Positions 1 to 9,071 of a stretch of DNA of 64,000 nucleotides are shown here, one piece after another. Numbering within the stretch: position 1 is the first letter of the stretch; each line of letters starts with the position of its first letter. Origin of the DNA: Poseidonocella sp. HB161398 (GTDB lineage Bacteria > Pseudomonadota > Alphaproteobacteria > Rhodobacterales > Rhodobacteraceae); the NCBI RefSeq assembly GCF_005870025.1, contig NZ_VATA01000019.1, positions 62,001 to 126,000 on the forward strand. The letters are read 5' to 3'. Made by a program: the position numbers and the translations under genes. The notes below the pieces were generated by a model. That model did no database searches and was not told the origin of the DNA. It saw only the letters and a list, made by a program, of their open reading frames with translations.

Positions 1-117
1 GCCGTGGCCGCGCATATGGATTTCGTCGCCCGCTGCCTGAAGGAGCAGCAGAAGGCCGACAAGCACGAGGCCGTGTCGCAGCAGCGGCTGGAGCACGAGC
101 AGGGGCGGCGGGTCTGA
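1..117 (+). CDS. C-terminal end of an unrecognised protein (partial)
   Basis: An open frame runs in from the window edge and stops at TGA 115-117, giving the last 38 residues of a protein. The tail is hydrophilic and rich in Gln, Glu, Lys and His (for example LKEQQKADKHEAVSQQRL), which suggests a C-terminal helix. No motif is recognisable and the start lies outside the window, so no function is offered. It converges on the minus-strand gene that ends at 137. Confidence 0.5.
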   Translation, partial: AVAAHMDFVARCLKEQQKADKHEAVSQQRLEHEQGRRV

Positions 118-136
118 GCCGCCGCCCGCCGTCCGT

Positions 137-568
137 TCAGGACGGCACCTTCTCCACGCTCAGCTGCGGCGCCCCGTCCGAGGTCCGGCGCGGCGACGCG
201 CCATCCTCGCCGATCGTGCCGCGGATGCGGCTGCGCCAGTTGGAGAAGCTCTCGAAGCGCACCGTGTCGACCGGCGTGTCGAGCTGGATCTCGATCTGCC
301 GGTGCGCGGCCGGCCCCGCCAGCGCCACGATCCGCCCGGTGAAGGCCTGCCCCAGATAGCGCCCCCTGACCCGGTCGCCGAGCGCCAGCTCCGGCGGCGC
401 GTTGCGCTGGCCGAGGCGCGCGCGCAGCGTGTTCCAGTCGCGCGCGCCATGCTGGCGGGCGACCAGTTCCAGCGCCTGGCCATGGCTGACCGGCGTGCCG
501 CGCGCCTCCAGCGCGCTGCGCAGCGCCTTCGCCTGCGCCTTGGCCTCTTCGAGCGTGAGCCGCGTCAT
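137..568 (-). CDS. Small glyoxalase-superfamily-like protein
   Basis: This 143-residue protein begins at the ATG at 568, whose first bases overlap the TGA of the upstream MATE gene (ATGA, 565-568), so translation is probably coupled. The N-terminal half (about residues 3-55) has the pattern LTLEEAKAQAKALRSAL ... SHGQALELVARQHGARDWNTL. I recall this helical module from proteins annotated as glyoxalase-superfamily proteins in Rhodobacterales. The C-terminal half (about 60-120) looks like a small beta-rich domain. No catalytic metal ligands are evident, so an enzymatic role is not supported. A longer open frame upstream exists in the same phase, but it runs inside the MATE gene and is a high-GC artefact. 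Confidence 0.6.
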   Translation of the reverse strand: MTRLTLEEAKAQAKALRSALEARGTPVSHGQALELVARQHGARDWNTLRARLGQRNAPPELALGDRVRGRYLGQAFTGRIVALAGPAAHRQIEIQLDTPVDTVRFESFSNWRSRIRGTIGEDGASPRRTSDGAPQLSVEKVPS

Positions 569-1929
569 GGCAGGACCTCCGTCTGTCCGTCGGGGCCTGC
601 ATGCCGCGGGGCCCGGAAGAGAATGGCGACGGCCAGCGCCAGAAGAACGGCATCGGCCACCGGAAAGGCGGCCCAGAGGCCCGTCGGACCGGCCCGCGCC
701 GCGATGAGCGGGACCAGCACGGGCACCAGCAGCCAGGGCTTGGCCAGCGTCAGAACCGCTGCCGGGCGCGGCCGGCCGAGCGCTTGCAGGTAGAGCGCCA
801 GCACCAGCACCGGCCCGGAAAAGGCGTAGAGCGCCAGCATCACCCGCAGGATCGCCGCCACGCTCGCCGCCATCCGGGCGTCGCCGCCGAAGGCCCGGCC
901 GAGCGATTCCCCGAAGAGGCTGCCCGCCAAGGCGACGGCCAGGCACCAGCCGAAGGCCGCCGCCATGGCCAGGTTGCGCACCCGGAGCGCCCGCGCCGGG
1001 TGCCCTGCGCCGGCATTATGCCCGGCGATGGTCTGGGTCGCCAGCGCGATGGCCATCTGCGGAAGGAAGGCGAGGCCGAGGAGCCGAGTGGCAACGCCAT
1101 GGGCGGCGAGCAGCCCTGCATCGTCGCCGATGGCCAGCACGACCGTCGCCGAGACCAGCGCCATGCCGAGAAGCCCGAGGCTGACCGGCAGGCCGAGCGC
1201 CAGGATCGCGCCCCATCCGCGATGGGCGGGCCGGACGGGCGGCAGGAGCCGCGGATCGCGCAGGCGCAGCGCAAGGAGCAGGGCAAGCCCGAGCCCCTGC
1301 GCCGCCACCGTGCCGAGCGCCGAGCCCGCCACGCCAAGCCCGAGCCCCGCGATGGCCAGCCAGTTCGCGGCGATATTGGCGAGATTGACGAAGACGGAGA
1401 GGAGCGCGATCTGCCCGGCGTGCCCCTCGCTGCGCAGCGCGTCGCCATGGAGCGCCAGGCCGAATTGCAGCGGCGCGCCGAGGACGAGCACCAGCAGGTA
1501 GCGCCCGGCCGTCTCCGCCAGGGCGCCATTGCCGCCCGCGAGCCCGGCGACCAGCTGCGGACCGGCGGCCAGCGCGGCGAAGAGCAGGAGGGCGCAGAGC
1601 GCCAGGGCCAGCCCCTGCGCCCCGGCCAGCACGGCGGCGGCCGCGTTGCGGTCCCCGGCGCCCAGATGCCGCGCCATCAGGCTGGCCATGCCGCCGCCCG
1701 ACAGGCTCGACAGCGCGGTCAGCAGCATCACCGCCGGGAAGGCCAGGCTGACCGCGGCCAGCGCCTCCGCACCGAGATAGCGGCCGACGAAGAGGCCGTC
1801 GGTCACGGTCAGGATGCCGCCCATCGACATCACCACCGCCATCGGCAGCGCATTCGACAGGAACAGCCGCCCCGGCGGGGCGGTCAGGAAGGGGGAATCC
1901 CCCGGATTTCGGGCGTGCCGCTCGGACAT
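565..1929 (-). CDS. MATE family efflux transporter
   Basis: A 454-residue polytopic inner-membrane protein with about twelve hydrophobic segments, the usual length for the multidrug and toxic compound extrusion family. The N-terminal signature region (LSNALPMAVVMSMGGILTV, about residues 24-42, then DGLFVGRYLGAEALAAVS) is typical of MATE proteins of the DinF/NorM type, which export cationic compounds using a Na+ or H+ gradient. An AGGAG ribosome site precedes the ATG at 1929. The downstream small gene overlaps the stop by four bases. The substrate cannot be inferred. Confidence 0.9.
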   Translation of the reverse strand: MSERHARNPGDSPFLTAPPGRLFLSNALPMAVVMSMGGILTVTDGLFVGRYLGAEALAAVSLAFPAVMLLTALSSLSGGGMASLMARHLGAGDRNAAAAVLAGAQGLALALCALLLFAALAAGPQLVAGLAGGNGALAETAGRYLLVLVLGAPLQFGLALHGDALRSEGHAGQIALLSVFVNLANIAANWLAIAGLGLGVAGSALGTVAAQGLGLALLLALRLRDPRLLPPVRPAHRGWGAILALGLPVSLGLLGMALVSATVVLAIGDDAGLLAAHGVATRLLGLAFLPQMAIALATQTIAGHNAGAGHPARALRVRNLAMAAAFGWCLAVALAGSLFGESLGRAFGGDARMAASVAAILRVMLALYAFSGPVLVLALYLQALGRPRPAAVLTLAKPWLLVPVLVPLIAARAGPTGLWAAFPVADAVLLALAVAILFRAPRHAGPDGQTEVLP

Positions 1930-2109
1930 CGCTCACTCCTCTCGCGAGGCATTTCGGACGGGATGGGAGCCTGCATTGCCCACCAGCGAAATGCTTCGAG
2001 GGTGAGATGTCGTCGTCTTCCGGGCTTCACCGTGACTTTCGTCCGCAGGCGGCAGGTGCCCGGCACCTGTCCCGCATCTAGGTGCAAGCCGCGCGCATGG
2101 CAAGACGGA

Positions 2110-3948
2110 ATCTCCCCGCCGCATCTCCCGGGCGGGCAAGGAGGCTGGACGTCGGCGGCGTCGCGATCGCCCGCAGGCGCGCGGCCAGCAGGATCGTGCC
2201 GGAGGCCTTTCCCGCGGCATGGATCAGCAGCCCCTGCGCCGTGTCCTCGAAGACCGGACCCCGAAATAGCCGGTGCCGACCGCATCGGCGAGGTCGGTCC
2301 GGCCGGTCCGGGCCTCGAACCCGGTGATGGTGCCGTCCTGGACCCCTGCGGCGAAGACGAAGCTGTCGGCGCCCGCGCCGCCGGTCGGCAGCTCGAAGCC
2401 GCCCCCGGCCGCCAGCGTGTCCCGGCCGTTGCCGCCATTGACAGTACCGCTGCCGTCCGCGCCGGTCCCGCCATTGCCGGAGAGGCGGTCGCTGCCCGGG
2501 CCAAGATCGGCCAGGTCGGCGCCCGCGCCGCCCTGCTTGTTGCCGCCGAAGATCGTATCGTCGCCGAGTCCGCCGCGCCGCACATCCGCGCCCCGGCCGC
2601 CGGTGACGAGGTCGCGCCCGGACCTGCGCCGACCTTGTCCATGCCGCCATCGGCGAGGATCATGTCGCCTTCGATCATGTCGCGTCCCGTGGCCCCGCCC
2701 CGGCGCCGGTCGCGATCAGGTCATTGCCGCTGAGCCGTGGGAAGGTCCCGGCCTCCGCGCCGCCCTGCATCGCGTCCGCCCCGGACCTGCCGGTATGGGC
2801 GGTGTTGTCCGGGGCATGGGCGATGGCGGCGGCGACATCTTTGACCGACGCGAAGCCGCCATCGGGCAGCGCCTAAATCGCGGGGGATTGCACCAGCAGG
2901 TGATGCTGCCGCCGTCATGGCCGCCCTCGACCAGCGTGACCGTGCCGCCCGCGGCGGAGGAATGCCGCCCCGGGATCAGCGCGCCGGGGCGGCCAGGTCG
3001 CGCCTGTCGGAGAGCGCGGCGATGGTGACGTCGGGTGTCATCTCGGTCTTCCGCCTGGCCGCGTCGGCGACGACATTGGGCAGAGTGTCGCCCGAGAGCG
3101 CAGCGTTGCGGGCGTCGCAGGAAAGGCCGTGGCGGGTGATCGTCCTCGCGTTGACGTAGGGTTGCACGGCCGAGGCCGTTTCCTCCGCGTCGTCATTGGC
3201 ATGGGCGCCGCCGGTCGCGTCGCTGTCCGTCGCCAAGACCTCGGCGCCCGAGGCGACGACATGCTGCGCATGGACATTGAACTCCGGCGCCCCTTTGCCG
3301 GACACTCGGGCATCGCGGTCCCGCCAGGAGACCGGGAACGTGCTGTCGTCGACCGCTGCGAGACCGGCAGCGAAGATCGCGCCGTAGTGGCCGCCGACCT
3401 CGCGGCCCGGATACTCGTTGAAGGCGTCGACCTCGAAGCTGCCGCCAGTCGGCTTCGAGGTCCCGGCCGTGGATGCCATGGCGGCTGTCATGCGTGCCGA
3501 TGCCGGAATTACTGTTGATGCGGCTGTGCAAGAGCGCGACCGGCCGCCCGTCGCCGTGCTCCTCAAGACTGGCATTCTTCCAGATGGCCCTCGGCGACGC
3601 GGCGATCACCAGCGGATCTGCGGTCGCTTTGCCAATGGGATCGAAGGTCTGGCCGGTTGGCGCATGGAGCTTGGGCAGCTGTTCCGGGTCGCGAGGAACC
3701 CGCCACATGGCAGCGCCGTAGCCTTGGCGGGCGCTGGCAGGCCGGAGGCCGCGGCCAGGGTCGCGTAGCGCTCCGGCCATGTGCCATTCGTGCCGAAAGC
3801 GCATAGCTGCCGTCGATCCCCGTGATTCAGAGCTGCGCGAGCGTTCCGCCGGCCAGCGCGACCGGGCCGCGATCCGTCTTGAGGTCGGCGCCGTCGATCC
3901 GGTCCGTCGGGAGATCGTCACATCTGTGGCCACGATGCGAGAGGCCAT
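2110..3948 (-). pseudogene. Decayed RTX (hemolysin-type calcium-binding) secreted protein gene
   Basis: Protein-like pieces lie end to end in different minus-strand frames. The start is at ATG 3948 (MASRIVATDVTIS, behind a GAAGGA site), followed by TDRIDGADLKTDRGPVALAG in another frame. A central piece at about 3480-2976 contains FEVDAFNEYPGREVGGHYG and NVHAQHVVASGAEVLATDSD. Nonapeptide-type repeats follow at about 2583-2280 (GGLGDDTIFGG, GGTGADG, GGAGADSFVF). A tail (VFEDTAQGLLIHAAGKASGT) sits in yet another frame. GGxGxD repeats bind calcium in proteins exported by type I secretion. Several frameshifts are needed to join the pieces, so the gene is not functional as it stands. The left limit is approximate. 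Confidence 0.65.
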
Positions 3949-4131
3949 GCGTGGTTTCCTTCGCCAATCCGCTGCTTGATGCCAGCCGGGACCGGCGGGA
4001 AATTGACGGACCTGGATTGCCGTCCCGGATGAACCGGCGACGGGCCGCGGCGCTGTGCTGCGGCGAGAGGGCTGGAAACCTGTGGCGCCGGCGCCTAAGA
4101 AAACGGGACCGTTCTCGCAAGAGCAGGGAAG

Positions 4132-4860
4132 ATGGCCCAGACACCGATCCCCTCCAGCCCGGTGCGCCGGAAGAAGCCGCGCGCGCCTGCCGCCTCGGCG
4201 CCCTCCGCCACGCCGATGGCGCCCCAGGCGCATTACAACACCGTCCGCGCCGCCTTCGAGGCGTTCCGCCAGTCCGAGCCGGAGCCCAAGGGCGAGCTGG
4301 ACCACGTGAATGCCTATACGCTGCTCGTCGCTGTCGCGCTGTCGGCGCAGGCGACCGATGTCGGGGTGAACCGCGCCACCCGCGCGCTTTTCGCCACCGT
4401 CGACACGCCGCAGAAGATGCTGGATCTGGGCGAGGAGGGGCTGATCGAGCATATCAAGACGATCGGGCTCTTCCGCAACAAGGCGAAGAACGTCATCAAG
4501 CTCAGCCGCATCCTCGTCGAGGAATACGGCGGCGAGGTGCCCAGCTCGCGCGCGGCGCTGCAGTCGCTGCCGGGGGTGGGGCGCAAGACGGCGAATGTCG
4601 TGCTGAACATGTGGTGGCGCATCCCGGCCCAGGCGGTCGACACCCATATCTTCCGCGTCGGCAACCGCACGGGGCTGTGCCCGGGGCGGGACGTGGATGC
4701 GGTGGAACGCGCCATTGAGGACAACATCCCCGCCGAGTACCAGCTGCACGCCCATCACTGGATGATCCTGCATGGGCGCTACATCTGCAAGGCGCGCAAG
4801 CCCGACTGCGCGCGCTGCATCATTCGAGACTATTGTGCCTTCGAGGAGAAGACCGCATGA
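4132..4860 (+). CDS. nth: Endonuclease III (DNA glycosylase/AP lyase)
   Basis: A 242-residue base-excision-repair enzyme that removes oxidised pyrimidines and cleaves the abasic site. The helix-hairpin-helix with the catalytic lysine is LPGVGRKTANVVL (K152), followed by the conserved aspartate in VDTHIFRV (D170). The C-terminal 4Fe-4S loop has the classic C-x6-C-x2-C-x5-C spacing (C219, C226, C229, C235). The first 35 residues, basic and Ala/Pro-rich, extend beyond the E. coli length, so the exact start is somewhat open. The stop overlaps the start of the kinase gene by ATGA. Confidence 0.95.
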   Translation: MAQTPIPSSPVRRKKPRAPAASAPSATPMAPQAHYNTVRAAFEAFRQSEPEPKGELDHVNAYTLLVAVALSAQATDVGVNRATRALFATVDTPQKMLDLGEEGLIEHIKTIGLFRNKAKNVIKLSRILVEEYGGEVPSSRAALQSLPGVGRKTANVVLNMWWRIPAQAVDTHIFRVGNRTGLCPGRDVDAVERAIEDNIPAEYQLHAHHWMILHGRYICKARKPDCARCIIRDYCAFEEKTA

Positions 4861-5849
4861 GCCACCGCTACGCCGTTGCCGGAATCGGCAATGCCATCGT
4901 CGATGTCCTGTCGCCGGTCGACGACCACTTCCTCGACCTGATGGGGATCGAGAAGGGCATCATGCAGCTCGTGGAGCGCGACCGCGCCGAGCTGCTCTAT
5001 GCCGCGATGAAAGAGCGGACGGAGGCCCCGGGCGGGTCTGTCGCCAATTCGCTGGCCGGCGTCGGCCGGCTCGGCCTGAAGACCGCCTTCATGGGACGCG
5101 TGCGCGATGACAGCCTGGGCAAGGGCTATGCCTCGGCCATGTCCGACTGGGGCACCGATTTCGCCGTCGATCCCGCGCCGGCCGACCTGCCGACCTCGCG
5201 CTCGATGATCTTCGTCTCGCCCGATGGCGAGCGTTCGATGAACACCTATCTGGGCGTCTCCGCCGAGGTCGGCCCCGAGCATGTCCCCGAAGAGGTCGCG
5301 GGCGACTGTGCCTATCTCTTCCTCGAGGGCTATCTCTTCGACAAGGATCCGGGCAAGGCGGCCTTCCTCAAGGCGGCCGAGCTCTGCCACAAGGCCGGCG
5401 GCAAGGCCGGGATCGCGCTGTCGGACCCGTTCTGCGTCAACCGCCACCGCGCCGATTTCAAGGGGCTGATCGCGGGCCAGATGGATTACGTGATCGGCAA
5501 TGTCCATGAATGGTGCGCGCTCTACGAGACCGAGGATCTCGACGCCGCGCTGGCCGAGGCGGCGGCGGTCTGCGAGACGGTGATCTGCACCCGCTCGGGC
5601 GAGTCCGTCTGGCTGATCCGCGGCAGCGAGAAGATCGAAGTGCCTGTGAACAAGGTCGTGCCGGTCGATGCCACCGGGGCAGGGGACCAGTTCGCCGCCG
5701 GTCTGCTCTACGGTCTCGCCGCGGGGCGCGACCTGGCGACCGCGGGCAAGATGGGCGTCCTGGCCGCCGCGGAAGTGATCCAGCACATGGGCGCGCGGCC
5801 GCAGACCGACGTGGCCGACGTGTTCCGCGCCGCGGGCATCGCCGCCTGA
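4857..5849 (+). CDS. PfkB-family carbohydrate/nucleoside kinase (adenosine kinase-like)
   Basis: A 330-residue ribokinase/PfkB-fold kinase. The N-terminal GIGNAIVDVL segment and the C-terminal signature DATGAGDQFAAG (residues 271-282, catalytic base D277) define the family. The substrate-side motif GGSVANSLAGVGRLG lies near residue 61. In Rhodobacterales this branch is usually annotated as adenosine kinase (adenosine + ATP to AMP + ADP). That specificity is family knowledge, not shown here. The ATG at 4857 overlaps the nth stop (ATGA), which favours it over an in-frame ATG eight codons upstream inside nth. Confidence 0.88.
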   Translation: MSHRYAVAGIGNAIVDVLSPVDDHFLDLMGIEKGIMQLVERDRAELLYAAMKERTEAPGGSVANSLAGVGRLGLKTAFMGRVRDDSLGKGYASAMSDWGTDFAVDPAPADLPTSRSMIFVSPDGERSMNTYLGVSAEVGPEHVPEEVAGDCAYLFLEGYLFDKDPGKAAFLKAAELCHKAGGKAGIALSDPFCVNRHRADFKGLIAGQMDYVIGNVHEWCALYETEDLDAALAEAAAVCETVICTRSGESVWLIRGSEKIEVPVNKVVPVDATGAGDQFAAGLLYGLAAGRDLATAGKMGVLAAAEVIQHMGARPQTDVADVFRAAGIAA

Positions 5850-5868
5850 GCGCGCGCATCGCCGCCGG

Positions 5869-6672
5869 TCATCCGGCCAGGCGGCGATGCACCTCCTCCA
5901 GGTCGATCGCGGCGACCGGCGCGGCGCGCTCCGGATCATCGGGGTCGTAGCCGAAAAGCTCGAAATCGTCGCGGTAGATCTCGCGCATCAGATGCAGCGC
6001 GAGATCGTCGAAATAGGCGCCGGGTGGATGGGCGCGGACCGGCCCGTGCCCGGCGCTCTCGTTGAAGCGCGGCAGCCCGCCGGTCGGCAGCCTGTGGCGC
6101 GGCGCGTAGTCCGAGAGCACCGCCGCCATCCCCTCGGCAAGTTCCTCGGTCCGGATGATGCGGTCGTAGCGGCCGCCATTGGCGATCAGCGTCGCGACAT
6201 GGCCCGACTGCGCCGACCAGTGGATGTCGGGCTCCATCGGCTTGCGGAAGCGGATCGTGTCGCGGGCGAAGAGCAGGAAGCGGCGGAAGCTGGCGATCTG
6301 GTCGACCTCCCCCTCCACCGCGACGCCGTAGAGCTGCATCACCTGCGGCACGAGGTTGCCGCGGTAGCGCCGGCCGTTGCGCTGCACCCCGCAGATCTTG
6401 TCGAAGAAGGCCGAGAGGATGCGCCGGAACGGGTTGCGCACGCAGGTGAAGACCGGCACCGCCGGGTCGAACACCGCCTCCTCGATGGCCGGGCGGCAGG
6501 GCTCCATCGACCATTTGCACAGCCCCTCGGCCGCATCGTGGATGTCGCCGTCGAAGAACGTCCCGCGTTCGCCGTAATAGAGGATCTGGCCGATGGTGGA
6601 GCAGGCGCATTTCGGCACGACGCGATAGGCCACCGCGCCGCTTTCGGTCATCCAGATGCCGGGAAATCCCAT
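5869..6672 (-). CDS. Sulfotransferase family 2 protein
   Basis: A 267-residue cytosolic-type sulfotransferase that would transfer sulfate from PAPS to a carbohydrate acceptor. The 5'-phosphosulfate-binding motif is VVPKCACSTIGQ (about residues 18-29). The 3'-phosphate-binding motif is CVRNPFRRILSAFFDK (about 77-92). Both fit the carbohydrate sulfotransferase family (PF03567-like). It is divergently arranged, 78 bp apart, from a GT14-like glycosyltransferase. The two may act on one surface or secreted glycan; that link is inference from position. Confidence 0.85.
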   Translation of the reverse strand: MGFPGIWMTESGAVAYRVVPKCACSTIGQILYYGERGTFFDGDIHDAAEGLCKWSMEPCRPAIEEAVFDPAVPVFTCVRNPFRRILSAFFDKICGVQRNGRRYRGNLVPQVMQLYGVAVEGEVDQIASFRRFLLFARDTIRFRKPMEPDIHWSAQSGHVATLIANGGRYDRIIRTEELAEGMAAVLSDYAPRHRLPTGGLPRFNESAGHGPVRAHPPGAYFDDLALHLMREIYRDDFELFGYDPDDPERAAPVAAIDLEEVHRRLAG

Positions 6673-6750
6673 GGCCGCGCCCTTCTTCGCCCTTTCTCAA
6701 CGGTTACGCGCCATCAGGTGAAGAAAGTCTGACGAATTCAGGTGGAATGC

Positions 6751-8031
6751 GTGGCGTCCATCGCCTTTCTCCTTCTGGCGCACAAGGCGCCCGGCCGGGT
6801 AGCGGCGCAGGCGCGGCTGCTTTCGGCGCGGGGCGACCATGTGGTGGTGCATTTCGATGCGGGCGCGGACGCGGCGGACTGGCTGGCGCTGGTCGCGGCC
6901 CTGGCCGGGCTGCCGCGGGTGCATCTCGTCACGCGGCGGCAGCGCTGCGGCTGGGGAGAGTGGTCGCTGGTCGCCGCCACGCTGGAGATGATGCGCGCCG
7001 CTCTCGCCGCGGCCCCCGGGGCGACCCATCTGCTGCTCCTTTCCGGTGACTGCATGCCGGTGCGCCCGCATGGCGCGCTCGCGGCGCATCTCGACAGCGC
7101 GCCGCGGGACGTCATCGAGACCGAGGATCTCTTCCGCTCGGACTGGATCAAGACCGGTCTGCGCGCGGAGCGGGTGCTCTACCGCCATCCCTTCAACGAA
7201 CGCCGCCATCCGCGGCTCTTCGCCCGCGCCCTGGCGCTGCAGCAGCGGGCCGGGCTGGAGCGGCGGCTGCCCGCGGATCTGCCCTTGAAGATCGGCTCGC
7301 AATGGTGGTGCCTGCGGCGGCAGACGGCCGAGGCGGTGCTGGACTTCTGCCGGACCCGGCCGGAGGTGCCGCGCTTCTTCCGGCTGGCCTGGATCCCCGA
7401 CGAGTGCTTCTTCCAGAGCGTCGTGGCCCGCCTGGTCCCCGGGGCGGAGCGGACATCGCGGCTGCTGACCCGCTCGGTCTTCAGCGATTACGGCATGCCG
7501 CTGTGCTTCCATGACGACCAGAGCGCCGAGGTGCTGGGGGCGGAGGCCTTCTTCCTGCGCAAGATCGCCCCGGGCGCCCGGGGGCTGCGGCAGGCGATGG
7601 CGCGGCAGTTCCTGTCCGAGGTGCAGGCGCCCGCGCCGCCCGGACCGGATCTCGACCGGCGCTGCCAGTGGCGCGCGGCCCGCGGCCGCGAGGGACGCGC
7701 CAGCCCGCCGCCGCCCTGGGACCAGCCGCTGCCCGGGCTCAGGGTGATCGTCTGCAAGCGCTGGCATGTCTCCGCCCGTCTCGCCGCCCGCATGGCCGGT
7801 CCGCTTGGCGCGGCGGCCCCCGGCGCGGATCCTGCGGATCGGCACGCGGCCCGGCCCGGCCTTCCTTGCCGGGCATTCGGCGCGGATCGGGCTTGGCGGG
7901 GGCATGCTCGATCTGGTGGCGTCCGAGCTGGCGGCGGAGGAGGCGGCGCTCGACCGCGCCCGGACCGGCGCGGCGATCCGTCCCGGGCAGGGGCCCGCCG
8001 CGGCGGCGCGGGCGATGGCGCGGGCGCTTGA
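6751..8031 (+). CDS. GT14-like (core-2/I-branching, xylosyltransferase-type) glycosyltransferase, 3' end frameshifted
   Basis: The first 330 or so codons encode a beta-1,6-N-acetylglucosaminyltransferase/xylosyltransferase-like domain: IAFLLLAHKAPG at the start, LLLLSGDCMPVRP (about residues 90-102), GSQWWCLRR and WIPDECFFQSVV. These are hallmarks of the GT14 family, which uses UDP-sugars. I chose GTG 6751 because AGGTGG (6740-6745) sits five bases before it; an in-frame GTG at 6742 overlaps that site. After about 7790 the protein becomes low-complexity Arg/Gly/Ala, and a natural-looking continuation appears in the next frame, so a frameshift is likely. The product is probably truncated or wrongly ended. 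Confidence 0.75.
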   Translation: MASIAFLLLAHKAPGRVAAQARLLSARGDHVVVHFDAGADAADWLALVAALAGLPRVHLVTRRQRCGWGEWSLVAATLEMMRAALAAAPGATHLLLLSGDCMPVRPHGALAAHLDSAPRDVIETEDLFRSDWIKTGLRAERVLYRHPFNERRHPRLFARALALQQRAGLERRLPADLPLKIGSQWWCLRRQTAEAVLDFCRTRPEVPRFFRLAWIPDECFFQSVVARLVPGAERTSRLLTRSVFSDYGMPLCFHDDQSAEVLGAEAFFLRKIAPGARGLRQAMARQFLSEVQAPAPPGPDLDRRCQWRAARGREGRASPPPPWDQPLPGLRVIVCKRWHVSARLAARMAGPLGAAAPGADPADRHAARPGLPCRAFGADRAWRGHARSGGVRAGGGGGGARPRPDRRGDPSRAGARRGGAGDGAGA

Positions 8032-8089
8032 CATGCCCTTGGAGCTCGCGACAGACCTATGCGCAGATCCAGACCTGACCGGAGAGTGA
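7800..8089 (+). pseudogene. Shifted-frame C-terminal piece of the preceding glycosyltransferase
   Basis: In the frame one base along from the glycosyltransferase, the sequence reads RILRIGTRPGPAFLAGHS, then SARIGLGGGMLDLVASELAA and ends ATDLCADPDLTGE at TGA 8087-8089. From memory, Rhodobacterales members of this family carry a C-terminal domain with a similar LAGHxxRIGL segment, so this looks like the original C-terminus. The part between the glycosyltransferase domain and this piece seems shorter than I expect, so an internal deletion may accompany the frameshift. A sequencing error is the alternative. Confidence 0.5.
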
Positions 8090-8096
8090 GCCCGCG

Positions 8097-8474
8097 ATGA
8101 GCTATCCCTATGACGACCAGAACATCTTCGCGAAGATCCTGCGCGGCGAGATCCCCAGCACGCCGCTGATGGAGACCGAGCACACGCTGGCCTTCTCCGA
8201 CATCGCCCCGCAGGCGCCGCATCATGTGCTGGTGATCCCGAAGGGGTCCTATGCGACCTACGACCATTTCGCGCTGGAGGCCTCGGAGGCGGAGATCGTC
8301 GATTTCACCCGCGTGGTCGGCCGGATCGCCGCCGAGCTGGGCGTGCAGCCGGGCCAGGGCGGCACCGGATTCCGGCTGATCTCCAATGCCGGCCCCGACG
8401 CGATCCAGGAGGTGCCGCACATGCATGTCCACCTGATCGCGGGCCGCCCGCTGGGCCGCATCCTGCCGGAATGA
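8097..8474 (+). CDS. HIT (histidine triad) family nucleotide hydrolase
   Basis: A 125-residue HINT-branch protein, full length for the family. The triad is PHMHVHLIAGRPLG with H108, H110 and H112, and the N-terminal NIFAKILRGEIPS segment is typical. HIT proteins hydrolyse nucleoside phosphoramidates such as AMP-NH2 or AMP-lysine. It starts eight bases after the shifted-frame end of the glycosyltransferase gene and is probably cotranscribed with it. Confidence 0.92.
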   Translation: MSYPYDDQNIFAKILRGEIPSTPLMETEHTLAFSDIAPQAPHHVLVIPKGSYATYDHFALEASEAEIVDFTRVVGRIAAELGVQPGQGGTGFRLISNAGPDAIQEVPHMHVHLIAGRPLGRILPE

Positions 8475-9071
8475 CCCGCCCGGCGGCGGGCATGCCCCGC
8501 CGCCTGTGCCCGGCCCGTTTGTGCGCCGGATGAGCGCGCGACGGCGCTGCGGCCGACCGGCCTGGACGCGCTTGGAACCGGTCGGCGCCGCCTGTATCGG
8601 GCCGCGTCCCGGTCGCTTGCGACCTGCTGCTGCCCAGGTGTGTCCGAGACGCGCCGGCTGCCCGGGGCGCTTCGGCGCAACGCCGGACAGGGGCGATAGC
8701 GGTCGCGGCGTCTCGACGGCCAGAACGCTCCTGACACTCGCGCCAGCGGGCCGGGGAGGTCGCGGATGGCGGCCCCGGGGCGGGGAACGCGGCCCTGGGC
8801 CAGGCTTTCACGATCATTGCGCATTCAGAGGTCCGGCCCGATCTCCGTCTTCTGAAACCGGGTCGCGTCGGCCAGCCGGAAGGCGCTACTGGCGGAAAAC
8901 GCCAGCTCCGGTCGAGAGGACACCCGGTGTCGGAAACTTGTTCTCCTGGATGGCAGTGGGCATCGAATATCGACGCGCATTTTCCCGATCTTGAGGCCTG
9001 CGGGCTCGTGCCCGGGTTTTCCAGCACAATCGGCCCGGCTCCGGCATGCGTTGACTGAGCCCGGCCTCGAG
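8475..9071 (+). other. Gene-free stretch
   Basis: About 600 bases follow the HIT gene. Open frames exist on both strands, but they are Arg/Pro/Ala-rich and show no domain, ribosome site or codon pattern that would support a gene. It is the left edge of the decayed, insertion-rich zone that runs to about 14.7 kb. No repeat or RNA could be recognised in it. Confidence 0.4.
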
